A stretch of 64,000 bases of DNA, taken from contig CALXWE010000003.1 of NCBI GenBank assembly GCA_944392295.1, positions 1 to 64,000 of the forward strand, in the 5' to 3' direction. The DNA is from an uncultured Alphaproteobacteria bacterium. GTDB taxonomy: Bacteria > Pseudomonadota > Alphaproteobacteria > RF32 > CAG-239. The notes below the pieces were generated by a model. It worked only from the letters and a program-made list of their open reading frames with translations, was not told the DNA's origin and searched no databases. Below, one piece after another: positions 38,607 through 47,864 of this stretch. Positions within the stretch are counted from its first letter, which is position 1; every line of letters begins with the position of its first letter. The position numbers and the translations under genes are program-made.

Positions 38607-39536
38607 TTAATTTTGTTGCCAATATTTAACAATATCTTTTATTGTCTGTTCAAAATTATATTTTTGGCTCCATGCCAACTCTTGTTTTAACTTGGAATTA
38701 TCGCCCGATATCAGCATCACATCATTGGGACGCAAACGAGCTTCATCAACTCTTATATCGGCTTTTATACCTAAAATATCTTCCGCTGTTTTAATAATTT
38801 CTGACAATTTATGCGAAATTCCGGAACATACATTATAAACCTCACCTGATTTACCACGGTGCAAGATAGTATAATAAGCTGCCACCACATCTCTTACATC
38901 CGTAAAATCTCGTGAAACTTCAATATTACCCACCGACATAAACTCTTGTTTTCCTTGGCTTATAGCTACCAACTGCTTAATAAAAGATGCAATTACAAAT
39001 CTATCACTCTGACGCGGTCCTATGTGGTTAAACGAACGCGTCATTACCACATCAACCCCCAATGCTCCATAGACCTTACATAACATTTCCTGACTTACTT
39101 TAGCCACCGCATACGGATTAAGCGGATTAAGTTTGTAAGTTTCTTTTAACGGCATATCACAAGAAGCATATTCACCATATTCTTCCGATGAACCGATAGA
39201 TAAAACCCTGCATTTTAAGCCGCAACTTTTCACTGCTTCCAAAATATTTAGCATAATATCTGTATTATTCTTAAAGCACTGCTCAGGATTTTGCCAACTC
39301 TGACCTACCGAACTTATGGAAGCCAAATGGATAATATAATCAGGAGCAAAGCCTTCTATAACACTTAAGGTTGTTCCCTTATCGGTTAAATTCACTTTAC
39401 GATATTCTATAGGCATATCGCAACCATCTGCCATATCTAATCCCATAATTTCGGCATCAGGCTCATTTGCATTAAGATACTCTACTAAGTATCTGCCTAC
39501 AAACCCTGCAACTCCGGTAATCAGATATTTACTCAT
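38607..39536 (-). CDS. rmd: GDP-4-dehydro-6-deoxy-D-mannose reductase
   Basis: Rmd reduces the product of Gmd to GDP-D-rhamnose. The 309-residue SDR enzyme has GVAGFVGRYL at residues 8-17, GSSEEYGE near 115, the catalytic NPYAVAKVSQE near 140 and RSFNHIGPRQ near 168. The SFNHIGPRQ signature and the pairing with gmd support Rmd rather than a general epimerase. It follows gmd by 10 nt. GDP-D-rhamnose is used in O-antigens such as the Pseudomonas common polysaccharide antigen. Confidence 0.9.
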   Translation of the reverse strand: MSKYLITGVAGFVGRYLVEYLNANEPDAEIMGLDMADGCDMPIEYRKVNLTDKGTTLSVIEGFAPDYIIHLASISSVGQSWQNPEQCFKNNTDIMLNILEAVKSCGLKCRVLSIGSSEEYGEYASCDMPLKETYKLNPLNPYAVAKVSQEMLCKVYGALGVDVVMTRSFNHIGPRQSDRFVIASFIKQLVAISQGKQEFMSVGNIEVSRDFTDVRDVVAAYYTILHRGKSGEVYNVCSGISHKLSEIIKTAEDILGIKADIRVDEARLRPNDVMLISGDNSKLKQELAWSQKYNFEQTIKDIVKYWQQN

Positions 39537-39546
39537 CTCCGCCTCT

Positions 39547-40626
39547 TTAAGCTGCGTAATTAGTGTTTACCTCGAAACCGTTAGCTTTAAGTATTTTTTC
39601 TTTTTTAGCTAATTTCAAATCTTCTGCCACCATTTCTTTAGCCAAAGCCTTCAAATCATACTGAGGCTTCCATCCTAATTGCGTTCTGGCTTTGGTAGAA
39701 TCACCTAGCAACAACTCTACCTCTGCCGGACGGAAAAATTCCGGATTTACGGCAACAACAACTTTACCGGTTGCTTTATCAATGGCTTTTTCATCAACAC
39801 CTTGCCCTTGCCATTCAAGCTCAAAGCCAAGTTCTTCAAATACCATTTTTACAAAATCACGAATGGATGTTGTTGTACCTGTCGCCAAAACATAATCTTG
39901 CGGTTTATCAGCTTGCAACATACGCCACATACCTTCAACATAATCTTTGGCATGTCCCCAATCTCGTTTAGCATCCAAGTTCCCCAAATATAAACAATCT
40001 TGCAGCCCCTCTTTTATACGAGTTGCCGCCAATGTAATTTTACGGGTAACAAAATTTTCACCGCGACGCGGACTTTCATGATTAAACAAAATACCGTTAC
40101 AAGCAAATATTCCAAAACTCTCACGATAATTTACGGTAATCCAATAACCGTACAACTTGGCGACACCGTACGGTGAGCGAGGATAAAAAGGTGTTTTTTC
40201 AGACTGTATAGGTTCTTGAATAAGCCCATATAATTCAGATGTTGAAGCCTGATAAAAACGCGTTTTCTTTGCCAAACCGTTGATACGAATTGCCTCTAAC
40301 AAACGAAGTGTACCTAAAGCATCAGTTTCTGCCGTAAATTCCGGACAATCCCAAGAAATTTTGACATGAGACTGAGCACCCAAATTATAAATTTCATCAG
40401 GTTCAATTTCTTTTACCAAACGAACAATATTAACAGAATCTGTCAAATCGCAATAATGCAAATGTAGCTTTTTATTCGTTACCAAATGCTCAATACGAGA
40501 TGTATTATATGAAGCACTGCGACGTACAAAGCCATGAACCTCATACCCCTTTTCCAGCAACAATTCCGCCAAATAAGATCCATCTTGTCCGGTAATACCT
40601 GTAATAACCGCCTTTTTATCACTCAT
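39547..40626 (-). CDS. gmd: GDP-mannose 4,6-dehydratase
   Basis: Gmd converts GDP-mannose to GDP-4-keto-6-deoxymannose. The chain has 359 residues. Its motifs are [14 protein letters not shown] at residues 8-21, [21 protein letters not shown], the catalytic TSELYG and [10 protein letters not shown], and [16 protein letters not shown]. These are nearly invariant Gmd motifs, so the assignment is firm. Its start overlaps the upstream transferase by 8 nt. The next gene, rmd, completes GDP-D-rhamnose synthesis; no fcl-type epimerase-reductase for L-fucose is seen. Confidence 0.97.
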   Translation of the reverse strand: MSDKKAVITGITGQDGSYLAELLLEKGYEVHGFVRRSASYNTSRIEHLVTNKKLHLHYCDLTDSVNIVRLVKEIEPDEIYNLGAQSHVKISWDCPEFTAETDALGTLRLLEAIRINGLAKKTRFYQASTSELYGLIQEPIQSEKTPFYPRSPYGVAKLYGYWITVNYRESFGIFACNGILFNHESPRRGENFVTRKITLAATRIKEGLQDCLYLGNLDAKRDWGHAKDYVEGMWRMLQADKPQDYVLATGTTTSIRDFVKMVFEELGFELEWQGQGVDEKAIDKATGKVVVAVNPEFFRPAEVELLLGDSTKARTQLGWKPQYDLKALAKEMVAEDLKLAKKEKILKANGFEVNTNYAA

Positions 40627-41830
40627 TTCGACTATCCTTTACTATAGATTCCGTTATTTGTTGTATAAATTTATTCCAACTAAAGCTTTCTGTCTGTTTA
40701 ACTGATTTTTGCGCTAAATGCAACCGCAATTCTTTATCTTTACATATTTTTTTTAGCACTTCTGCCGTTTTATCAATATCTTTACCGTCTATATATAACA
40801 CCGCATCACCGCCCACTTCAGGCAACGAGCTGTTATCGGCGCATATTACCGGTGTTCCGCATTGCATGGCTTCTAAAATCGGCAACCCGAACCCTTCATA
40901 TAAACTCGGATAAACAAATACTTCCGCTCCGCTATACAAAATCGGCATATCTTCATCTGCCACAAAACCGGTTTGAATAATCTTGTCTTTTATATTCAGT
41001 TTGACAATTTCTTCATCAACCGCCTTAAATCCGGCTCTTTTGGGGCCTAATAACACCAAGTAAAGCGTATCATCTTTGGTATTTTTTATCAACTTGGCAA
41101 AAGCCCTCAACAAATGTACAAAATTTTTACGCTCCGATAATTCTGAAACTGCTAAAATATATTTTTTATTATCAATGCCGTACTTTTGCTTAATCTCGGC
41201 TATAATCTTATCATCCGTAATGGGCTTAAACTTAGCATTTGCACCAAGATAAACTACCTCTACCTTATTAGGAAGTATATCTTTTCTGAACTCCAATAAA
41301 TCTTTTTTGGTAGAATTTGATATTGTAAAAATTCTATCCGCATCTAGATGCCCTATCCACTGCTTATACTTTTTAGCAAATTTAGCATTACAAAACTGCG
41401 GAAATTTTATTGGTATTAAATCATGAACAAAAGCAAAAGTTTTAAGTTTTGAGGCATAAACAATCGGTGATATTGGGCTAAATATAGAAATATAGGCATC
41501 ATAATCATTTAGAACCCGCATATATTTTTTACCATAAAAGCAGGCTGCCAACCAAGATACTGCTTTTTTATAAGCATTATCCCATTTACAGGTTTTACGC
41601 AACATCGGAAGATATACCATCTTGGCTTTCAGCTCCGATAATCCGACATAATCCAAATACCCTGCAACATCGCCTCTTGTAGAGGTAACCAGAGGATATA
41701 CATCCAAACTCTCATCTTTAAACAGCCCTTTTAAAAGCTCATAAGCAACTCTGACGATACCGGTTCCTTTTTTCCCGTCAACGCCGAGTTGCTCCATGTC
41801 AAGCAATACTTTTATTTTATGCTGCTTCAA
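40619..41830 (-). CDS. GT4 family glycosyltransferase
   Basis: This transferase of about 403 residues starts with [11 protein letters not shown], the same first strand as the other GT4 proteins here. It has [10 protein letters not shown] near residue 215 and [18 protein letters not shown] near 305, the donor-binding block of GT4. The start is uncertain. A TTG at 41830 with GGTGG upstream fits the family best; an ATG at 41908 would force a 92-bp overlap with the nucleotidyltransferase, and the first ATG inside the gene would cut the first strand. It is similar to WbpY/WbpX-type rhamnosyltransferases, which suits its place next to gmd and rmd. Confidence 0.87.
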   Translation of the reverse strand: MKQHKIKVLLDMEQLGVDGKKGTGIVRVAYELLKGLFKDESLDVYPLVTSTRGDVAGYLDYVGLSELKAKMVYLPMLRKTCKWDNAYKKAVSWLAACFYGKKYMRVLNDYDAYISIFSPISPIVYASKLKTFAFVHDLIPIKFPQFCNAKFAKKYKQWIGHLDADRIFTISNSTKKDLLEFRKDILPNKVEVVYLGANAKFKPITDDKIIAEIKQKYGIDNKKYILAVSELSERKNFVHLLRAFAKLIKNTKDDTLYLVLLGPKRAGFKAVDEEIVKLNIKDKIIQTGFVADEDMPILYSGAEVFVYPSLYEGFGLPILEAMQCGTPVICADNSSLPEVGGDAVLYIDGKDIDKTAEVLKKICKDKELRLHLAQKSVKQTESFSWNKFIQQITESIVKDSRNE

Positions 41831-42260
41831 GACTATGCCACCTTTCCAAAATCCAAGATGAAGAATTGGCTTTATTATCTCCGCCCACGCCAAAAGCCAA
41901 ATCGACATGACATTCTCTGCAAGTCTCTGTTTCCGGAATATTATCTTTTCCTCTGTCTCCTCCGTTAGCAAAAACCAAATGAGCGTCAGGATATTTAGCT
42001 CTTACTCTTCTTATACCATCGCTTGCCGAATTATCATCGTCATTAAATTCTAAAACATCAATAACACCCTTCATATTTTCTAAAATTGCCAGACGTGTTT
42101 TGATTGTATGAAAATTTTTACCTTTTTTACGACACAGCCAAGCATCTGAATTAGCCAGAACTATCACTCCATCACTAGCCTCCGCCGAAGCCTTAATCAT
42201 TTCGATATGCCCTTCATGAATAGGGTCAAAACCTCCGCTCACGATATAGTAAGTTTTCAT
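41817..42260 (-). CDS. Cytidylyltransferase-like nucleotidyltransferase
   Basis: This 147-residue protein is of the HIGH-type nucleotidyltransferase superfamily. SGGFDPIHEGHIEM holds the nucleotide-binding HxGH motif at residues 16-19, and RLAILENM and NGGDRGKDN follow. The SSSWIL near the end stands where this group has its ISSTxIR-like signature. Related enzymes activate sugar phosphates or glycerol phosphate (RfaE C-terminal domain, TagD, GmhC). The substrate is not readable; it may supply a CDP-, ADP- or GDP-activated building block. It lies between the GT2 and GT4 genes of the glycan locus. Confidence 0.85.
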   Translation of the reverse strand: MKTYYIVSGGFDPIHEGHIEMIKASAEASDGVIVLANSDAWLCRKKGKNFHTIKTRLAILENMKGVIDVLEFNDDDNSASDGIRRVRAKYPDAHLVFANGGDRGKDNIPETETCRECHVDLAFGVGGDNKANSSSWILERWHSLEAA

Positions 42261-42269
42261 CTTTTTCTC

Positions 42270-43250
42270 CTAAATTAAATTAGCCAAATATCTGCACGGC
42301 TCAGCCGATTTGCAATGAAGCAACAAAAACAATCTGATTTTATGCTTTAATCTCAAACCGGAATAAGACAAAACACCATCATTATATAACTGCCGCACCC
42401 TTTGTTGCATATGTGCAAAAACCTGTTTCTGCACCTGCTCGTTCTGCTGTCTGCGCACTGCCTGATTTACCATCATTTTAAAACGTGTATTAATAATATT
42501 ACGCTGCAAGTATACTAACTTATCCGAGCACTCGGATTCCCCTATCTCATATACCAAACGCATCACTTTCGCATAATCATCAACATTTTTAATTACAAAA
42601 GGTTGATGCATAAACGATTCCTGATGTTGAAAATAATAATAAAACTGCTGTTTAATCAGCGCCAATTTCTTAGCTTTAAACATCGTTTCAACGCTAAAAG
42701 GAACATCTTCATAACGTATACCCGTAACAAAACGTATTCCTTTTAAAATACTTTTTCTGTACATTCTGGCATTTGACGATGACTTTAGCTTACGGTTTTT
42801 CATAAAATAAGCAAACGGGTCATCAAATACTGCAACATCAAGTTCTGAAAAATCATAATGTTCGCTTTTTATTTTTGAATCTGCATACACTTTTTCAATA
42901 AAAGAATCTACAATATCAACATTATAATCCTCAGCAACCTTCAGAAGCATCTCCAACATTTGCGAATGTATATAATCATCAGCATCAAGGAAACAAACAT
43001 ACTTTCCGCAAGAGTGTTCCAAACCTGCATTTCTAGCGGCAGAAACTCCCATATTAGCTTGCGACAACACACTGACTCTCTTATCCCGAGAGGCATATTT
43101 TTCCAAAATTACTCTACTGGCGTCGGTCGAACCGTCATCAACACACAGCACCTCAAAATCGTCCATTGTCTGAGATAGGACACTATCCAAACAACGGGAC
43201 AAATATTTTTCTGCATTATACACCGGTATAATAACTGACACAGTAGGCAT
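42270..43250 (-). CDS. GT2 family glycosyltransferase
   Basis: This 326-residue protein is an inverting transferase with a GT-A fold. It opens with VSVIIPVYNAEKYLSRCLDS, then the nucleotide-binding CVDDGSTD near residue 39 and the metal-binding FLDADDYI near 89. The C-terminal third is helical and basic and has no membrane helix. The ATG at 43250 is preferred to one at 43256, because AAAGG then lies at a proper distance. It is the first gene of the glycan locus. Confidence 0.9.
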   Translation of the reverse strand: MPTVSVIIPVYNAEKYLSRCLDSVLSQTMDDFEVLCVDDGSTDASRVILEKYASRDKRVSVLSQANMGVSAARNAGLEHSCGKYVCFLDADDYIHSQMLEMLLKVAEDYNVDIVDSFIEKVYADSKIKSEHYDFSELDVAVFDDPFAYFMKNRKLKSSSNARMYRKSILKGIRFVTGIRYEDVPFSVETMFKAKKLALIKQQFYYYFQHQESFMHQPFVIKNVDDYAKVMRLVYEIGESECSDKLVYLQRNIINTRFKMMVNQAVRRQQNEQVQKQVFAHMQQRVRQLYNDGVLSYSGLRLKHKIRLFLLLHCKSAEPCRYLANLI

Positions 43251-43352
43251 TTCCATCCTTTAAATCATGCATATAGTGTATTTGTACGTTTTCGCTTATG
43301 ATATACAATAAAAAAATATTTTCAACCATATTCTTATACAAAAAACAACAAA

Positions 43353-43379
43353 AAAATCCCTGCGCAATGCAGGGATTTT
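43353..43379 (-). terminator. lpxA terminator
   Basis: A perfect 11-bp stem AAAATCCCTGC / GCAGGGATTTT with a 5-nt loop lies 17 nt after lpxA. It is followed on the minus strand by TTGTTGTTTTT and separates lpxA from the glycan locus. Confidence 0.87.
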
Positions 43380-43395
43380 CCTAATTTATTTCCGA

Positions 43396-44193
43396 TTAAT
43401 CAGCTGTCATTATATTGCGGCGACCTTTTAAGGCCTCATCAATAAATGCAATTTGCTCCATAATCATAGCATTATCTTTATATTTTTCATGAGCTTGAGC
43501 CAAACGTTCCTCAAATGTACCTTCTTTACCTTTAAAGATAAACATAAAAGCACGAGTTACCGCTTTAACTGCTGTTTCCTCAACACCACTGCGTTTTAAC
43601 CCAATTACATTTAAGCCTCTGAGTTTACCTCTGTCACCGGTTACCATACCGAACGGAATAACATCTCTGTCAACACCGCTCATACCGCCAACCATAGCCT
43701 TACGACCGATTCTGCAGAACTGGTGAACTGCCGAATTTCCGCCCAATATCACACCATCACCCAAACGCACATGTCCGGCAATAACCGCATTGTTAGTCAT
43801 AATAACATTATTACCGACAACACAGTCATGAGCTACGTGTGAGTTTACCATAAACATTCCGTCATCACCCACTACCGTTGTCATATGCTCTTTAGGAGTA
43901 CCACAATGCATGGTTACATTTTCTCTTATTACATTGCGTTTTCCGATAATAAGTTTGGCATTTTCCTGAAATTCATTACCGTGATCTTGCGGACCGCCGC
44001 CTAAGCAAGCTCCCGGGAACACTACGGTACCCTCACCTATGGTGGTATCGCCCATAACGCTTACACGACCTAACAATCTTACATTTTCACCGATTTTTGC
44101 TTTGGAGCTAATCCAGCAAAAAGGACCGATTTCTGCACTTTGTGCAATTTGAGCGCCGTCCTCAACTACGGCAGTAGGATGAATTTTAGCCAT
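43396..44193 (-). CDS. lpxA: UDP-N-acetylglucosamine O-acyltransferase
   Basis: LpxA adds the first acyl chain in lipid A synthesis, so the cell makes lipopolysaccharide. The 265-residue protein is a left-handed beta-helix with many hexapeptide repeats (IHPTAVV, AEIGPF and on to near 190), then the C-terminal helical domain. The catalytic His is in NSHVAHDCVVGNN near residue 125. GGPQDHGN near 72 is diagnostic. It is a single-gene unit; lpxD, fabZ and lpxB are not nearby. Confidence 0.96.
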   Translation of the reverse strand: MAKIHPTAVVEDGAQIAQSAEIGPFCWISSKAKIGENVRLLGRVSVMGDTTIGEGTVVFPGACLGGGPQDHGNEFQENAKLIIGKRNVIRENVTMHCGTPKEHMTTVVGDDGMFMVNSHVAHDCVVGNNVIMTNNAVIAGHVRLGDGVILGGNSAVHQFCRIGRKAMVGGMSGVDRDVIPFGMVTGDRGKLRGLNVIGLKRSGVEETAVKAVTRAFMFIFKGKEGTFEERLAQAHEKYKDNAMIMEQIAFIDEALKGRRNIMTAD

Positions 44194-44281
44194 TTTATTT
44201 TCCTTTTTAGTTAAATAATTAAGTGATTACAAACTTAGCTAATTTTTTTACCAAAGTCTAAACAACTTGCATTTCAAATTA

Positions 44282-45490
44282 TTACAATTTACGCATCATA
44301 CAAAAGAAAAAGCCGTCCGTATCGGTAACCAAAGGCGAAAACCGTAAAAAACGCTCATCATCAAATACATACGGCTTATCTATTTTTTTAAGCCATAGTT
44401 GTTTATGATTAACAAATTCAATATCATTATGCCGTTTTGCAAATGCCAAGACCTGATTTTCATTTTCTTCTGCCAAAATCGAACACGTAATATACACTAT
44501 GTATCCGCCGTGTTTAGTATGGAGATAGGCTGTTTCCAAAATTTCGGATTGTACTTTGATTATTTCTGCCAAACGATTTTGCGTTAAACGAAACTTAGCA
44601 TCGGGCGAGCGCCGCCAGGTGCCTGTTCCCGAGCACGGAGCATCGATAATAAATTTATCAAAATCACAATCATCGACATTTTTTATAATTTTAATATTTC
44701 TGATTCCCAGCCGCGCCGCTCTGTCTTTTATAACATCCATACGATTCCAGTTAGCATCATGAGCATAAATCAGGCCTTCATTATGATTAATGGCGGCAAT
44801 GGCCAAACTTTTTCCTCCGGCACCGGCGCAATAATCAACAACCTTTTCATCAGAAGATACATCGCTTAATACCGAAGCCAACTGCGAGGCCTCATCTTGT
44901 ACTTCAATTAAGCCTTCCTGATAAGCAACGCAATTATTTAAGTTTATCCGTTCCTCTGAACGCAAGCCGTAAGGCGAATAAGGTGTAAGGCTGAAAAACA
45001 AGCCTTCCTGTTTGAGCTTATTACGCACCACATCTCTATTTTCCATATTAACTCTGACATCGGCGGGTGCTTTAGCGTTTAGGCTTTTTACCAGAGCCGG
45101 ATTGGCAATTTTCTCATAAAGCCATTTAGGGCATTCATCATTAACATAATCAGGGTACACTTCATCCGACAGATTTTTTAAATTTTGGCGTTCTTCCTTG
45201 GTAAGCGCCGCCAAACCATATTCCGAACCGTCGGCAACAATATCAAAATCTTCATTTTTAAGATAACACAAAAGCACATCGCGCACACTTTTGCTTTTAA
45301 TATCAAACTCAAGTTTCATACGATTGCGGATAACTTGCCATACCGTATCAATGATAAAACGCCTGTCTTTAGAACCTATATATTTACGCTGTCTGACGTA
45401 ATCGTTAATAACGTTATCGGCAGGGCGTTCATTTTTAAAAACTTCCGTTAGAATCTCATAAACGGCTTGATATCTGGCACTTATTTGCAT
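44282..45490 (-). CDS. rsmB: RsmB-type 16S rRNA m5C methyltransferase
   Basis: This enzyme methylates a cytosine of 16S rRNA (C967 in E. coli for RsmB). The 402 residues include an N-terminal NusB-like RNA-binding region and the SAM-binding VVDYCAGAGGKSLA near residue 232. The catalytic cysteines are in IIDAPCSGTGTWRRSPD near 288 and VYITCSILAEEN near 340, the two-cysteine signature of the NOP2/RsmB family. The exact target base cannot be confirmed by reading; other RsmB/RsmF relatives are possible. AGAGG precedes the start. Confidence 0.87.
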   Translation of the reverse strand: MQISARYQAVYEILTEVFKNERPADNVINDYVRQRKYIGSKDRRFIIDTVWQVIRNRMKLEFDIKSKSVRDVLLCYLKNEDFDIVADGSEYGLAALTKEERQNLKNLSDEVYPDYVNDECPKWLYEKIANPALVKSLNAKAPADVRVNMENRDVVRNKLKQEGLFFSLTPYSPYGLRSEERINLNNCVAYQEGLIEVQDEASQLASVLSDVSSDEKVVDYCAGAGGKSLAIAAINHNEGLIYAHDANWNRMDVIKDRAARLGIRNIKIIKNVDDCDFDKFIIDAPCSGTGTWRRSPDAKFRLTQNRLAEIIKVQSEILETAYLHTKHGGYIVYITCSILAEENENQVLAFAKRHNDIEFVNHKQLWLKKIDKPYVFDDERFLRFSPLVTDTDGFFFCMMRKL

Positions 45491-45565
45491 ATTTAACCTC
45501 TCTTAAGAGAACTTACAATTTTATTTATAAAAACGCAACAAAATAAATTGGTATTTAAATACGCA

Positions 45566-45591
45566 AAAAGAGCCTTTTCCAAGGCTCTTTT
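45566..45591 (-). terminator. Terminator after unknown paralogue 1
   Basis: A perfect 11-bp stem AAAAGAGCCTT / AAGGCTCTTTT with a 4-nt loop lies 21 nt past the stop at 45612. Confidence 0.87.
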
Positions 45592-45611
45592 CATTCATTT
45601 GTTAAGTAGCG

Positions 45612-46256
45612 TCATTTTTCTTCTTGTGCAGTCTCAAGCGTGCCCATCTCTACGAGCTTTTCTCTGCTCAGCAGCGGATGATACACAAAATACAGCGGAG
45701 CAAAAGATACCCATACGTACTTGCTCTGGCCGTTTCTGCATCCCAGCTCATCTTTCATGGCCACGAGAGTGTCTCCGCGGACCAAAAAATCTCTTGAAAA
45801 TCTGACACCATTTTCCTCAGAGATAAGATATGTTTTCATAACACACTTTCTCTGCCAGAACATGTACCAAGGTTTTAGCGGCTTGATGGTTACAAATTCT
45901 GCCGGAATAATCGTCAGTTCATTGCTGAACGGAACGTATACGACAACGTAATCATGCTCCAAATCCAGAACCCAATCCTCGGCGATGTAGGCAATCCAAG
46001 CTGAAAAACAAAAGCCCTCCAGACCATGAACCTTACGCAAAGGCTCATCTGCCATACAGTACACCTCAGGCTTCACATTTACTGTCGCAAACGCACAACA
46101 ATTACTGGCAATGCGCAAACAACAATGACTGCCGTTTTTGTTAAACAGCAGATTTTCTGCTTCAAAGAGCTTTCTGATTACGGCCGGCGTAATTTTTTTA
46201 TACCCAGCCAACTTAGCACTAACCTCTTTCAGAGTTACTTTATAGATTCTATCCAT
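45612..46256 (-). CDS. Unknown protein, paralogue 1 of a pair
   Basis: This 214-residue soluble protein has no signal peptide. It starts MDRIYKVTLKEVSAKLAGYKK and resembles the gene at 46403. Both have an 'LAG-K-IT' start, then YVVVYVPF...IIPAEFV (here near residues 103-122), then W-x(4)-R/K-C-x(2)-T-Y and a late acidic-hydrophobic stretch. The DNA is visibly richer in G and C than its neighbours. It has its own promoter and terminator. I recognise no family; a host-interaction or accessory role is possible but not shown. Confidence 0.7.
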   Translation of the reverse strand: MDRIYKVTLKEVSAKLAGYKKITPAVIRKLFEAENLLFNKNGSHCCLRIASNCCAFATVNVKPEVYCMADEPLRKVHGLEGFCFSAWIAYIAEDWVLDLEHDYVVVYVPFSNELTIIPAEFVTIKPLKPWYMFWQRKCVMKTYLISEENGVRFSRDFLVRGDTLVAMKDELGCRNGQSKYVWVSFAPLYFVYHPLLSREKLVEMGTLETAQEEK

Positions 46257-46291
46257 AACAATAAATTATAATAAGACTTAAGTTGGAATAG

Positions 46292-46320
46292 AATTTATCA
46301 CAATTTATTTTTTTTGTCAA
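46292..46320 (-). promoter_or_regulatory. Probable promoter of unknown paralogue 1
   Basis: TTGACA (46320-46315) and TAAATT (46297-46292) are 17 bases apart on the minus strand. The -35 box continues into a long A-run, as it also does upstream of paralogue 2 near 47160. Confidence 0.6.
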
Positions 46321-46370
46321 TAAAATTGTTGTTATTTAAAAAACACGACACCTGCCGATTAGGCATAAAA

Positions 46371-46400
46371 AATTCCCTTGTATAAAACGAGGGCATTTTT
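46371..46400 (-). terminator. Terminator after unknown paralogue 2
   Basis: An imperfect stem (AATGCCCTCG / CTTGTA-side with one mismatch) lies 3 nt after the stop at 46403, with T-runs on both sides. Confidence 0.6.
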
Positions 46401-46402
46401 CT

Positions 46403-47077
46403 TTACAGCATACTATCATCTGTGCCCAAGTAATCATACTTGTGCCTTTCCCTATATACCTCAGGGAAAAATCGATTTATAGCATCATTGACACGCGGAT
46501 ACTCTTCTTGGCAAAAATACATCGGCTCAATAAATTTTCGAATACTTCCGTCCTCAAACTCATTATTTTGCAAAATAAGCACATCGTTAACGGCAACGAT
46601 ACTTGTTTTGTAAATATTGTAAGCCCTTTTGATATAAAGGTCGTCACTATACGGTCTATCAGTATAAGAGTAGTCCAGTGTATACATACAGCGGGCTCTC
46701 CTCAGCCAATGTCCGAAATTTGTGTAGCCCACATACTCTTCCGGAACGCAATACAGCTTACCGTAGGGTATGTAACATAACACGTAAGGTTTAGATGTTT
46801 CCCCTTTCCGTACGTGAAACATAAAGCCAAACTGTTCATGAAGCCCCTTTTTTACATCGCTTGAAACAAGTCTGAAAAATTCCGCCTCAATAAAAAATTC
46901 GCCGAAGACACCGTCATCTACAAATGAGAACAACCCTGCTTCACAAAGATTTCCAAGGGTATTATCATCATCAATACGAGCATACTCCTGCAACATACTT
47001 TTAATATAATCTGCGGTTATACGCTCCTTTCCGGCAAGCCTTAAAGCCATATCCGGAGATACTTCAATTGTGTCCAT
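46403..47077 (-). CDS. Unknown protein, paralogue 2 of a pair
   Basis: This 224-residue soluble protein is related to the product of 45612. The shared pattern is the start (LAGKERIT near residue 14), PYVLCYIPY and CVPEEYVGY near 98-120, then HWLRRARCMYT, and VAVNDVLIL near 165. It is acidic and rich in tyrosine. It has no signal peptide and no known catalytic motif. The two genes are 146 bp apart, each with its own terminator, so they look like an old tandem duplication with independent expression. Function is unknown. Confidence 0.7.
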   Translation of the reverse strand: MDTIEVSPDMALRLAGKERITADYIKSMLQEYARIDDDNTLGNLCEAGLFSFVDDGVFGEFFIEAEFFRLVSSDVKKGLHEQFGFMFHVRKGETSKPYVLCYIPYGKLYCVPEEYVGYTNFGHWLRRARCMYTLDYSYTDRPYSDDLYIKRAYNIYKTSIVAVNDVLILQNNEFEDGSIRKFIEPMYFCQEEYPRVNDAINRFFPEVYRERHKYDYLGTDDSML

Positions 47078-47168
47078 ATTTCATAAATTTTTATAGGGTT
47101 AATAATTGGTTGCAATAATATTATTTAGCATGCAGCCTACCACTATGAACTTTTTTTGTCAATATTTT

Positions 47169-47864
47169 TTAATTATGTCCTCTAAACCCTTGAGCCACCA
47201 CATAGGTTTCCGGCGAACCTTGTCTGCTGGCATCAGGCTTAAAATGCGACACTTTGGCAAAATTTTGCTTCATATCGGCAAGTAAACTTCCTTCAGCCCC
47301 GCCTTGAAAGACCTTGGCAATAAAAATTCCGCCTTCGGCTAACACCTCTTTGGCAAACTCATATGCCGCTTCCACAAGACCTATGGTTCGTAAATGGTCG
47401 GTTTGCTGATGTCCGGTAGTATTGGCCGCCATATCACTCATTACAATATCGGCTTTACCGTTTAACAAAGCCTTTAATTTATCTGGGGCATCATCACTGG
47501 TAAAATCTTGGCAAATTAATGTAGCCCCGTTAATGGGAGTAGTTTCCAAAATATCAATACCGACAACTTGTCCGCTGCCTTTATTGCGTTCCACGGCAAT
47601 TTGCGTCCAACCGCCCGGAGCACAACCTAAATCGACAATGGTTTTACCCTTGCCTAAGAACTTATATTTCTCATCTAATTGAATAAGTTTAAATGCGGCG
47701 CGGGAGCGATACCCCAAACGTTTAGATTCTGCAACATACGGATCATTGAGCTGTCGCTCGAGCCACCGATTTGAGGACGGTTTTTTATATTTAGACGTTT
47801 TAACTCTTACCGTTAAGGTTTTTCTACCCCGTACAATTTTAGCCGATTTGGTAAGTTTAGGCAT
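47169..47864 (-). CDS. rlmE: 23S rRNA 2'-O-methyltransferase RlmE (RrmJ/FtsJ)
   Basis: RlmE methylates U2552 in the A-loop of 23S rRNA late in 50S assembly. The 231 residues include SRAAFKLIQLDEKY with the catalytic Lys near 60, the SAM-binding VDLGCAPGGWTQ near 79, VMSDMAANTTGHQ and the catalytic Lys of FIAKVFQGG. A basic N-terminal extension of about 35 residues is typical of alphaproteobacteria. Its start overlaps the upstream Ppx/GppA gene by 8 nt, a gene order often seen in the class. Confidence 0.96.
   Translation of the reverse strand: MPKLTKSAKIVRGRKTLTVRVKTSKYKKPSSNRWLERQLNDPYVAESKRLGYRSRAAFKLIQLDEKYKFLGKGKTIVDLGCAPGGWTQIAVERNKGSGQVVGIDILETTPINGATLICQDFTSDDAPDKLKALLNGKADIVMSDMAANTTGHQQTDHLRTIGLVEAAYEFAKEVLAEGGIFIAKVFQGGAEGSLLADMKQNFAKVSHFKPDASRQGSPETYVVAQGFRGHN

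Noticed and set aside
41831-41971. Longer start for the GT4 gene next to the nucleotidyltransferase
   Set aside because: It would overlap the neighbour by up to 155 bp and precede the first beta strand with unrelated sequence; a shorter start fits the sister proteins.
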